From positions 1 through 36,239 of the forward strand of contig CALVON010000012.1 in the NCBI GenBank assembly GCA_944350315.1: a stretch of 36,239 nucleotides of DNA, read 5' to 3'. The notes under the pieces are model-generated. The model made no database searches. It was given only the letters and a program-made list of their open reading frames with translations, and was not told where the DNA came from. A program made the translations under genes and the position numbers. The stretch comes from an uncultured Bacilli bacterium. GTDB lineage: Bacteria; Bacillota_I; Bacilli_A; RF39; UBA660. Shown piece after piece: positions 8,474 to 14,484 of the stretch (within the stretch, counting starts at the first letter, position 1; each line of letters begins with the position of its first letter).

Positions 8474-10105
8474 TCATTCACCCACTTTTGTCATTTCCTC
8501 AAATTCGGATTTAACTTTTTTAAAACTTTCTACTATTTTAGGACTAAATTTTTTACCTGACTCCATTATTATTAATGAAGACACTCTATCGTAATCTACT
8601 GGAGTAATTGTATTAATTAAATTACAATATTCTATTGCTAAAGAGGCAATCTGAGCCACAAGTGGTATACTACTACCACTAAGCCCTTCAGGATAACCAC
8701 TTCCATCATATCGCTCATTATAATATCTAGCTATATCATAACAATATCTAGCATCAATAAAAGTATTATTTTTAGCAAGAACATGTTTAATAATACTACC
8801 ACCATTCACATTTACCATTTTAATAAGGCTTCTTTCTTTCTCTGTATACATTCCTTTTTTATACAAAACAGATTTTGGTAAAGTATAATTACCAATACCA
8901 TAATACATTGCCGAATTAGCTATTTTATCAATCATGTTGCTATTTATATTATATTCAGGATAATCAACAGAAACTTGTAAAGTTAAAGAATGTGTATATT
9001 TTTTAATCATCTTCATACATACGGCATTATCTATTTCATAAGAATCTATCAATGCACTAATAATACTTTTAAGTTCTTTATGTTGTTCAAACATAATATT
9101 ATTAAAAGAATTACTCAAACGATATAAATTAATTAAGTTTTCTATTCTATGACGTACTACCTGAACATTAAATGGTTTCTCTAACATATCTGCAATTTGA
9201 TAACTATAAGCCTTATTTCTAGTATCTTTATCATAATTACCACTAATAATAATAACTGGCAATTTATTTAAATAATTATTATTGTTTAAGTAATCTAACA
9301 CACTAAATCCATCTAATACTGGCATTAATAAGTCTAAAAATATACACGCAAGATTAACTTTAAAACTGCTATGCTCATTATCCTTTAAATAGTCTATTGC
9401 TTCCCTGCCATTATTAACCACGATTGTATCATAATCTTTATCAAATATTTTCTTAATTAATCCACATGTTACTTTATCATCATCAATTATCATAATTGTA
9501 GCTTTTTCATTATCATATAAATTAATTGCATTGTTATTTAAAGCATCATTAAATTCAGGAAATTCGTTAATCATATTTGACAAAATAGAATTAATATACT
9601 CTTTCTTTGAAGAAAAATTACTATCATTATTCATAATATTATGGATTTTAAGTATTGCTAGTCCAACGCAATCAACCATTTTTGATAATTTGACTTCAAT
9701 ATTAGATTCTAAAGTATTGACAATTTTATTTTCCACATCACCAGTTTTTGATACTAAAACAACAACTATTTTCTGCCCATCCAATTCACATAATTTAATT
9801 ACATTATTATATAAATAATATTTGCCATCATTATCTAACATCTTATAATTTAAAACTAGTTTATTTCCATTTGCTTTTTCCAATGCTGATAAAGATAATG
9901 ACTCAACATAATCATCGATATCATTTTGATAAATAAAACTTCGGCATTTATTTAAATAATCCATATATGATTGTTGAGAATCTTCCACCAAATTATTATT
10001 ATCAAACTTATATTTATAAATTTTATCATTAAAAACATCAATTAATAATACATTACAATAATTGGATTTTATTACTTTTTCAACTATTTCATTATAATTA
10101 CTCAC
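8474..10105 (-). CDS. Response regulator: PAS-like, REC and degenerate HD-GYP domains
   Basis: About residues 1-125 resemble a PAS-type sensor. The receiver (about 200-330) is complete: IIDDD, phospho-acceptor Asp in FLDLLMP (258 from this start), IISG and EKP. The C-terminal domain follows HD-GYP order and keeps ERYDGSGYPEGL. However, the metal ligands of c-di-GMP phosphodiesterases are replaced: the HD dyad region reads YYGIGN, the HP-x-x-G site reads NVNGG, and the HH before the GYP loop reads YN. It should therefore bind or signal rather than hydrolyse. The start GTG at 10105 overlaps the HPt stop as GTGA, with AAAGGG 11 bases upstream; GTG at 10114 is in frame but only two bases from that site. 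Confidence 0.9.
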   Translation of the reverse strand: MSNYNEIVEKVIKSNYCNVLLIDVFNDKIYKYKFDNNNLVEDSQQSYMDYLNKCRSFIYQNDIDDYVESLSLSALEKANGNKLVLNYKMLDNDGKYYLYNNVIKLCELDGQKIVVVLVSKTGDVENKIVNTLESNIEVKLSKMVDCVGLAILKIHNIMNNDSNFSSKKEYINSILSNMINEFPEFNDALNNNAINLYDNEKATIMIIDDDKVTCGLIKKIFDKDYDTIVVNNGREAIDYLKDNEHSSFKVNLACIFLDLLMPVLDGFSVLDYLNNNNYLNKLPVIIISGNYDKDTRNKAYSYQIADMLEKPFNVQVVRHRIENLINLYRLSNSFNNIMFEQHKELKSIISALIDSYEIDNAVCMKMIKKYTHSLTLQVSVDYPEYNINSNMIDKIANSAMYYGIGNYTLPKSVLYKKGMYTEKERSLIKMVNVNGGSIIKHVLAKNNTFIDARYCYDIARYYNERYDGSGYPEGLSGSSIPLVAQIASLAIEYCNLINTITPVDYDRVSSLIIMESGKKFSPKIVESFKKVKSEFEEMTKVGE

Positions 10106-10476
10106 ATTGAACACATCCCTTTATATTCTAAAAGCATCTGATATAATTTTTTTACTTCATCAATAAGAATATTGTAGTTTTCAGAAATCCATTCATTTTT
10201 TCCATCCTTACTAGCTAGTTCATGCTGATAAAACATTTCTCCGATTTTATTAAACCCCAAAGTTCTACAATTACTCTTAAGCGCATGAACAACAATTTCA
10301 TAATTATACATGTCATTATTTAATTTAAATTTGTTAAATTTATTAACTTCTTCTGGAAAAAAATCAATAAAATCTAGAATAATTTCATTGTAAGTATCAA
10401 AGTCTCCAGTATTTTCAATTCCCTTTTCAACATCTATACCATTTTTAATTAAAAAATTATATCTTTCATTCATCAT
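10102..10476 (-). CDS. Histidine phosphotransfer (HPt) protein
   Basis: This small all-helical protein (124 residues) carries the HPt signature VVHALKSNCRTLGF, with phospho-acceptor His64 and the conserved Lys two residues on. It has no other domain, so it should act as a cytoplasmic shuttle between the receiver of the hybrid kinase and the receiver of the REC/HD-GYP-like protein encoded downstream. It is the first gene of the four-gene operon and overlaps the next gene by 4 bp (GTGA). The start ATG at 10476 has AGGAG nine bases upstream; a second ATG follows immediately. Confidence 0.92.
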   Translation of the reverse strand: MMNERYNFLIKNGIDVEKGIENTGDFDTYNEIILDFIDFFPEEVNKFNKFKLNNDMYNYEIVVHALKSNCRTLGFNKIGEMFYQHELASKDGKNEWISENYNILIDEVKKLYQMLLEYKGMCSM

Positions 10477-10501
10477 TGACCTACACTCCTAATATAACTC
10501 A

Positions 10502-10530
10502 ATTTTATCATACTAGTAGCATTATTTCAA
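10502..10530 (-). promoter_or_regulatory. Promoter of the phosphorelay operon
   Basis: On the minus strand, -35 TTGAAA (10530-10525), a 17-bp spacer and -10 TAAAAT (10507-10502) lie 25 bp before the HPt start codon. An IS200 terminal hairpin begins only 10 bp upstream of the -35 box. Confidence 0.6.
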
Positions 10531-10540
10531 CAATAAATTT

Positions 10541-10559
10541 CCACCAGCATAGCTGGTGG
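10541..10559. repeat. IS200 right-end hairpin, copy 1
   Basis: CCACCAGC, a 3-nt loop and GCTGGTGG form a perfect 8-bp stem. Copy 2 has the equivalent at 11249-11268 (CCACCAGT/ACTGGTGG), and a third version (CACCTGC/GCAGGTG) lies at 11954-11970. Stem bases differ but stay paired, so the structure is conserved, as expected for sites that TnpA binds as single-stranded hairpins. Confidence 0.7.
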
Positions 10560-10639
10560 TTTTCATTTTTCGCCTATAAGGCTATATTACTTGCATCCAC
10601 TAAAGTGGCCTGTCAACTGCTAAAAGCATATATTACTTG

Positions 10640-11104
10640 CTACCCTTTAAAAGGGTCAAAATCCTCTAACGTCATTTGTTGACTTAGTTGATCTTCTTTT
10701 AATTGATTTGCTATGTATTCTTTTATTTTCTTTGTATTTTTCCCTACTGTATCAACATAATATCCTCTACACCAAAATTCTCTATTTCTATATTGATATC
10801 GCATGTTTGCCCATTTGCTATATATCATCAAACTACTTTTTCCTTTTAGAAATACCATTACACTTGACACACTATATTTTGGTGGTATTTCTATTAACAT
10901 ATGTATATGATCAGGACATACCTCTGCTTCTATTATAGTTATTCCTTTCCACTCACACAGTTGTCTTAATATTGCACCTATTTATAATCTTTTACTTGCG
11001 TAAAAGACTTTTCTTCTATACTTTGGAGCAAATACAACATGGTACTTGCAATTCCATGAAGTATGTGCTAAACTTTTTATATCATTTATTTTGATTTCTT
11101 TCAT
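10640..11104 (-). pseudogene. tnpA: IS200-family transposase TnpA, split by an in-frame stop codon
   Basis: From ATG at 11104 (GGAGG nine bases upstream) the frame runs HTSWNCKYHVVFAPKYRRK and then meets TAA at 10982-10984. The same frame continues as IGAILRQLCEWKG, then the HUH motif DHIHML, and ends with the catalytic-tyrosine region CRGYYVDTVG. Reading through the stop gives 154 codons, the usual TnpA length, so one point mutation (for example GAA to TAA) has inactivated an otherwise intact Y1 transposase. It would cut and rejoin single-stranded DNA at the element ends. Confidence 0.85.
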
Positions 11105-11172
11105 TATAAATGTCCTCCTTCTAATATTATTCTTGCTTCTTGCAGTCGCAACGAATATTATATTAGAAGGAG
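11104..11172 (-). promoter_or_regulatory. Leader hairpin hiding the tnpA copy 1 ribosome binding site
   Basis: The RBS region CTCCTTCTAATATTATTC (plus strand, 11115-11132) is complementary to 11153-11172 in the leader, giving a near-continuous 18-bp stem with two bulged bases. The stem covers the GGAG of the tnpA ribosome binding site. RBS occlusion by a leader hairpin is an established way in which IS200 keeps transposase levels low. Confidence 0.75.
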
Positions 11173-11349
11173 TTATTTTTTTCAACTCAGCGCTAAAGCT
11201 TTATTGAACCCCTAGACTATCTAGGGGTTTTCTATAAACAATAAATATCCACCAGTAGCAACTGGTGGTTTTTAATAAACCCTATAAGGGTTTATTACTG
11301 GCAGCACTCACATGAGTGCTTTTTTCATCCGCCAATCGCCTTTCACACT

Positions 11350-11854
11350 CTAGCGACCCTTAAAAGGGTCTTCGTATTCTTTTACACTTCTTTTATCTTG
11401 AATCATATCTTCTGTTTCTTGTTCTCTTATATATTTAGCAATAACTTGCTTGTTAAGTCCAACTGTACTTACATAATATCCTCTTGCCCAAAATGTTTTT
11501 TGTCCATACTTGTATTTTAAATTGGCATGATTTTCAAATATCATTAATGCACTTTTCAAATATCATTAATGCACTTTTTCCCTTTAAATATTCCATAAAT
11601 TGTGATACACTTAATTTAGGTGGGATTTTCACTAACATATGTATATGATCTATACATGCATGTGCTTCCACTATATCCACATCTTTATATTCACATAATC
11701 TTCTTAAATATACGCCAATGTCCCTTCTCAATTTACCATATATTGCTTTTCTTCTATATTTTGGTATAAAAACAATGTGATACATACAATTCCATCTGGT
11801 ATGGGACAACTGGCTTTCATCAATTTCTCTAGGTTTATTCTTTGTTTTGAACAT
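11350..11854 (-). pseudogene. tnpA: IS200-family transposase TnpA, frameshifted by a 22-bp tandem duplication
   Basis: The start is ATG at 11854 (AGGAGGAG upstream). The frame reads LSHTRWNCMYHIVFIPKYRR, then DHIHMLVKIPPK, and runs out of frame after KSALMIFE, where a 22-bp stretch is exactly doubled (11534-11577). The C-terminal part, with catalytic-tyrosine region ARGYYVSTVG, continues in another frame from 11559. Removing one repeat copy restores a single protein of 160 residues. It is about as related to copy 1 as two different IS200 species, not a recent duplicate. Confidence 0.87.
11534..11577. repeat. 22-bp tandem duplication inside tnpA copy 2
   Basis: The 22-bp unit beginning TCAAATATCATTAATG occurs twice head-to-tail (11534-11555 and 11556-11577) with no differences. 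Twenty-two is not a multiple of three, so it breaks the tnpA frame. Identical copies suggest a recent slippage event or an assembly artefact. Confidence 0.95.
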
Positions 11855-11924
11855 ATTTATCTCCTCCTACTATAACGATTGACTGACATTTTCATTATAG
11901 CATAGGAAGAGATAAATATGTTCA
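11848..11924 (-). promoter_or_regulatory. Leader hairpin hiding the tnpA copy 2 RBS and start codon
   Basis: The stretch 11848-11874 (complement of the tnpA RBS and ATG) is almost perfectly inverted at 11896-11924, with a loop of about 21 nt. In the mRNA, GAGGAGATAAATATGTTC would be paired with the upstream copy, so both the ribosome binding site and the start codon are sequestered. The sequence differs entirely from the copy 1 leader, but the arrangement is the same. Confidence 0.8.
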
Positions 11925-12023
11925 TTACTGACCGCTCTTGCTTTTTGATTTCTCACCTGCATAGCAGGTGGTTTTATTTTTGTTCCTAACTCGGAACAAA
12001 AAATGAGAAAACAAGAAGATTAA

Positions 12024-12326
12024 TTACTCTTTCTTGTTTTCTTTATTTTGTATTGATTCCAATCCAAAATATCCTTTAAACGTCTTATATAGTCCTTGTG
12101 CTCCAATTAAGGTAAATAATCCTACCCATAACGCATATATTATGTTAGAATTATAAAAAGATAATGAATATACTACTCCTATTACAAATGATAAAAACAA
12201 AGATATTATTTTATTAAACATACTCCTTTTATTAAATACTTCTTTTATTTTCTGAATGGCTTGTGAAGATATAAAGCTCGCTATAATAGATACATATATC
12301 ATATTCAAAATTAATTCATTATTCAT
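12024..12326 (-). CDS. Phage holin-like small membrane protein
   Basis: This protein of about 100 residues has an N-terminal hydrophobic helix (about 4-20), a basic amphipathic stretch (QAIQKIKEVFNKRS), two further hydrophobic helices (about 40-55 and 62-80) and a charged C-terminus (ENKKE). Its architecture matches small phage holins that sit beside an XhlA-like protein in lysis modules. The ATG at 12326 is preferred; the frame is open to 12341. It overlaps the end of the upstream small membrane gene. A palindrome TTGTTCC/GGAACAA lies just downstream (about 11980-12000). No endolysin is present, so this is probably a prophage remnant or a domesticated pair beside ssrA. Confidence 0.6.
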   Translation of the reverse strand: MNNELILNMIYVSIIASFISSQAIQKIKEVFNKRSMFNKIISLFLSFVIGVVYSLSFYNSNIIYALWVGLFTLIGAQGLYKTFKGYFGLESIQNKENKKE

Positions 12327-12531
12327 TCTTATCATGAACATAGCTATTAATATAATCTATTTCTGTTTCTGCTTTTGTCATTCTTTCTAAAAGTTGTGCT
12401 AAATCATTCATTTTTTCTTCAATAATATTTATTCTATATTTTAATACTTTGCTCATTGATAAATTGCTAATCAATGATCCAAATATAGTTCCTACTAATG
12501 CTAATCCAGCAATTATTATTTCACTATTCAC
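12319..12531 (-). CDS. XhlA/holin-accessory-like membrane protein
   Basis: This 70-residue protein has a single N-terminal hydrophobic helix (IIIAGLALVGTIFGSLIS) followed by a charged coiled coil (YRINIIEEKMNDLAQLLERM). This is the build of the small membrane/coiled-coil proteins that accompany holins in phage lysis cassettes of Bacillota. The start is GTG at 12531 with GGGAG four bases upstream. It overlaps the holin-like gene by a few bases, indicating translational coupling. A TATAAT-containing promoter upstream faces away from the tmRNA promoter. The function is inferred from architecture only. Confidence 0.6.
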   Translation of the reverse strand: MNSEIIIAGLALVGTIFGSLISNLSMSKVLKYRINIIEEKMNDLAQLLERMTKAETEIDYINSYVHDKNE

Positions 12532-12585
12532 CTATCTCCCTCCCCTATTATATTATAGTTATAATAAGAGTTTCTTTGTAATTAT

Positions 12586-12614
12586 TTGACACAAATCAAT
12601 CTATATGATATAAT
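12586..12614 (+). promoter_or_regulatory. Promoter of tmRNA
   Basis: Consensus TTGACA (12586-12591), a 17-bp spacer and TATAAT (12609-12614) lie 10 bp before the tmRNA 5' end: a perfect sigma-A promoter. Confidence 0.85.
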
Positions 12615-12624
12615 TTTTTTACAT

Positions 12625-12974
12625 GGGGCTGTCTTGGATTCGACAGAAATATGAGGCTTTATTTTGCAGGTCGGGTGTCTACGTTAAAGACAACAAAAAA
12701 ATAACTGGAAACAGAAATAATTTAGCTGTTGCATACGCTTAATATAGCGGCACAGACTTCTTTATTACTTTAGCTTACGAGTAATAAAAGAAGTTCATAA
12801 AGTAAGCTATAGTATATTCGATTTCTATACAATATACCGAATTTTATAGAATAGTAAATATTTGAATTTTGTTAGTTTGCAAAATATTTATAAAATTTAT
12901 AAACTAACTAAGCCTGTAGATAAATACTGATTATTATTTTTGGACAGGGGTTCAATTCCCCTCAGCTCCACCAA
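12625..12974 (+). ncRNA. ssrA: tmRNA (transfer-messenger RNA)
   Basis: The 5' end GGGGCTGTCTTGGATTCGAC and 3' end GGTTCAATTCCCCTCAG...CCACCA form the tRNA-Ala-like acceptor and T arms, with CCA encoded. tmRNA rescues stalled ribosomes together with SmpB and tags the unfinished protein for degradation. Following ATAACT, as in Bacillus subtilis, the resume codon is GGA at 12707, and the tag reads (A)GNRNNLAVAYA, ending with TAA at 12740. The tag end AVAYA differs from the common ALAA. The 3' end of ssrA is a frequent phage integration site, and a holin-like gene pair lies on the other side of the gene. Confidence 0.97.
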
Positions 12975-12986
12975 GTTGTTTTTATC

Positions 12987-13021
12987 GAATACTTGTTTGT
13001 AAGTATTCGTTTTCTTTTTTC
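12987..13021 (+). terminator. Terminator of tmRNA
   Basis: CGAATACTT (12987-12995), a 6-nt loop and AAGTATTCG (13002-13010), followed by TTTTCTTTTTT, begin 13 bases after the tmRNA CCA end. Confidence 0.9.
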
Positions 13022-13036
13022 AACAACAGGTTCAAC

Positions 13037-13046
13037 TTCCACCAGT
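13037..13046. repeat. Direct repeat TTCCACCAGT, left copy (possible att remnant)
   Basis: This 10-bp GC-richer word 63 bp after tmRNA sits within GGTTCAACTTCCACCAG, which resembles the tmRNA T-arm/acceptor end. The same word recurs at 14455-14464, bracketing the zinc-ribbon gene and the candidate toxin-antitoxin locus. A perfect 10-bp inverted repeat (ATAAGACAAT 13086-13095 with 13139-13148) lies just inside it. Confidence 0.35.
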
Positions 13047-13190
13047 CCCCCCACTCCTCTGCTTGAAACACAAAATATCATAAAAATAAGACAATGTCCA
13101 GTTAAAACATCTACTTTTTGTAGAAAATCAAACTATTAATTGTCTTATACTTAATAATATACAAAATTACATAGTAATTTATCATCTAAT

Positions 13191-13997
13191 TTAATTATTT
13201 TTAAATTGGCAACTATGTAAACTATATGAAGTTATTCCAAAATAATATTCAATACTTCTTTCTTTGAATTTACAATATACTGTTACAGTTTCACCCTTTT
13301 TTATATTTGTAAAAGCATCCGAACTATTAAAATATGCATTTAATTCAATTTTATTTGCATTATTACGGTTAGAAATATATTGAATTGTTAAATATTTATC
13401 CCCAAAAAATTCAGTAATATCATAAATTTTACCCTCGAAATAATAATAGTTTCCTTCATATTTATCGTTTGCAGAAATCTCGTTATCTAGATAATCATTG
13501 TGTAATTGTTGGACATCAAGTTTTTGATATTGATCAAAATCAACATAATCAGTATCTTGTAATCCAATACTTACTCCAACAAAAATAACTAATATAAATA
13601 ATACAATAAAAGCCAATACAATATTTTTAGCATTTTGTTTTTCATTCAAACCCTTGAAGTCAAATAATGGATTAAAAGTCTTTCCACAATTTTGACACAC
13701 ATAATATTTGTTATTAATTGTTTTTTTTCCTTTTAATAATGCAATTAAAATCATTATTGGAATACCGATAATAGTCAAAGCTAATACAATATAAATGAAT
13801 ATTGTTAAACAACCTGTATTTTTGGTATTACTAACTATTTGAACTTGGACATTATCACTTCCACAATGCGGACAAATCAGCTTATTAGAAAAAGATTTCT
13901 CTACCTTTTCTTCTTTGACATCAACTTGTTTTCCACAACTAGAACAAAATTTTTGGCTCTCGCCAATTTTTTCTCCACATTCACTACAATATTTCAT
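13191..13997 (-). CDS. Zinc-ribbon membrane protein with C-terminal OB-fold (tRNA_anti-like) domain
   Basis: The N-terminus is a double zinc ribbon: CSECGEKI...CSSCGKQ, then CPHCGSDN paired with CQNCGKTF. Hydrophobic helices occur at about 65-90, between the two Cys pairs of the second ribbon, and at about 125-145. The C-terminal domain from about residue 160 (LHNDYLDNEISANDKYEG...GKIYDI...KGETVTVYCKF) has the pattern of tRNA_anti-like OB-fold domains found in many exported bacterial proteins. The ATG at 13997 has GAGGTG nine bases upstream; the ATG at 14009 is too close to it. Such proteins are common in Bacillota accessory regions, and their role is unknown. Confidence 0.8.
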   Translation of the reverse strand: MKYCSECGEKIGESQKFCSSCGKQVDVKEEKVEKSFSNKLICPHCGSDNVQVQIVSNTKNTGCLTIFIYIVLALTIIGIPIMILIALLKGKKTINNKYYVCQNCGKTFNPLFDFKGLNEKQNAKNIVLAFIVLFILVIFVGVSIGLQDTDYVDFDQYQKLDVQQLHNDYLDNEISANDKYEGNYYYFEGKIYDITEFFGDKYLTIQYISNRNNANKIELNAYFNSSDAFTNIKKGETVTVYCKFKERSIEYYFGITSYSLHSCQFKNN

Positions 13998-14095
13998 TGT
14001 ATCATACACCTCAATTATATTATATCACAAATTAATAAAAATACAAAACACTTATGTAGGCTATTAACCAACTTTTACTATATCGAAATTAAATA

Positions 14096-14124
14096 TTGCA
14101 AAACAAACAAATTTATGTTATTAT
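14096..14124 (+). promoter_or_regulatory. Promoter of a short structured RNA
   Basis: TTGCAA (14096-14101), a 17-bp spacer and TATTAT (14119-14124) would start transcription near 14131, exactly before a GAAA-tetraloop hairpin. Confidence 0.5.
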
Positions 14125-14130
14125 GTATAT

Positions 14131-14243
14131 AGATGAAGGAAACTTCATACAATATTAAAAGGAACATTCAATATTCGCATGTTGAGTGTTGCCATATATA
14201 ATGGAAATCACCTAAATCATTGCTGAGTTAGGTGATTCTTTTA
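14131..14243 (+). ncRNA. Candidate antisense antitoxin RNA (type I toxin-antitoxin)
   Basis: This short transcript of about 110 nt has no credible reading frame. It would fold into a 5' hairpin ATGAAG-GAAA-CTTCAT (14133-14148), a middle hairpin AACATTCAA/TTGAGTGTT (14163-14190) and a terminator AATCACCTAA/TTAGGTGATT (14206-14237) followed by CTTTT. Its 3' end meets the 3' end of the hydrophobic-peptide gene on the other strand. The peptide mRNA would run on through this locus until the middle hairpin, which has a TTTT tract on the minus strand, giving roughly 80 nt of perfect complementarity. This is the txpA/ratA-type arrangement. Confidence 0.5.
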
Positions 14244-14324
14244 ATTTAAAGTTACAAATAGTAAACCTATAAGTAAAAGGATAATGATAATCAATGATGA
14301 GATTAAAAAATCTTTCTTTGACAT
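14241..14324 (-). CDS. Small hydrophobic peptide, candidate type I toxin
   Basis: This 27-residue peptide has a charged start (MSKKDF) and then an almost uninterrupted hydrophobic helix (LISSLIIIILLLIGLLFV), ending TLN. It is preceded by AAGGAGGTGATAAG, an 11-base perfect match to the 16S anti-Shine-Dalgarno, seven bases from ATG, and by its own TATAAT promoter. CTCTTTT upstream can pair with AAAAGGAAG beside the RBS, which may restrain translation. Size, composition and the convergent short RNA match membrane toxins of type I toxin-antitoxin systems, though it matches no named family that I recognise. A free-standing membrane microprotein is the alternative. Confidence 0.55.
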   Translation of the reverse strand: MSKKDFLISSLIIIILLLIGLLFVTLN

Positions 14325-14385
14325 CTTATCACCTCCTTCCTTTTAGAAAAGAGGCATCACCCAACTATTAAATGTTCCTAAATTT

Positions 14386-14413
14386 ATTATAGCAACAAAT
14401 GTATTTCAATCAA
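14386..14413 (-). promoter_or_regulatory. Promoter of the small hydrophobic peptide gene
   Basis: On the minus strand, TTGATT (14413-14408), a 16-bp spacer and consensus TATAAT (14391-14386) give a leader of about 55 nt before the ATG at 14324. Confidence 0.65.
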
Positions 14414-14454
14414 TATAAAAACTACAAATTTTCTATAAAAGGGGTTTGGTAGGT

Positions 14455-14464
14455 TTCCACCAGT
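14455..14464. repeat. Direct repeat TTCCACCAGT, right copy (possible att remnant)
   Basis: Identical to 13037-13046. Here it sits in GGTTTCCACCAGTGGCACCA and is followed 20 bp later by a strong terminator, so the stretch looks like a displaced tRNA/tmRNA 3' end. Its link to integration at ssrA is an inference. Confidence 0.35.
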
Positions 14465-14484
14465 GGCACCATTGATGCAACATC

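Larger units (their letters stand above)
10533..11232 (-). mobile_element. IS200-type insertion sequence, copy 1 (inactive)
   Basis: The element holds one minus-strand tnpA (nonsense-mutated), a structured 5' leader (11115-11172), a hairpin beyond the leader (AACCCCTAG/CTAGGGGTT, 11207-11229), and subterminal hairpins past the gene (10541-10559, and GCC/GGC at about 10571-10581). There is no tnpB or inverted terminal repeat, as expected for IS200. Exact ends are not resolved; both copies share ATTTATTGTT just outside the outermost hairpin, which probably marks the right end. Confidence 0.7.
11240..11985 (-). mobile_element. IS200-type insertion sequence, copy 2 (inactive)
   Basis: This is a second, diverged IS200-like element directly behind copy 1 in the same orientation. 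It holds a frameshifted tnpA (11350-11854), a leader hairpin (11848-11924), and past the gene a series of hairpins in the same order as copy 1: GCACTC/GAGTGC (11306-11321), AATAAACCC/GGGTTTATT (about 11274-11294) and CCACCAGT/ACTGGTGG (11249-11268). On the other side a CACCTGC/GCAGGTG hairpin (11954-11970) may be its left end or the remnant of a third element. Ends are approximate. Confidence 0.65.

Noticed and set aside
8474-10105. Active c-di-GMP phosphodiesterase
   Set aside because: The GYP loop suggests it at first sight, but the HD dyad and all other metal ligands are substituted.
10640-11104. Two separate small genes in IS copy 1
   Set aside because: Both parts are in the same frame, separated by one TAA, and together give a full-length TnpA.
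10541-11330. omega RNA of a TnpB/IscB system
   Set aside because: Structured ends beside IS200 genes can suggest this, but no tnpB or iscB reading frame exists in or near the elements.
11975-12002. Terminator behind the holin-like gene
   Set aside because: TTTTTGTTCC/GGAACAAAAA is a good palindrome but is preceded by T and followed by A on both strands, so it lacks the 3' U tract; kept only as a palindrome note.
13839-14132. 97-codon plus-strand frame rich in Thr and Phe
   Set aside because: Antisense to the zinc-ribbon gene and running through its promoter; no ribosome binding site.
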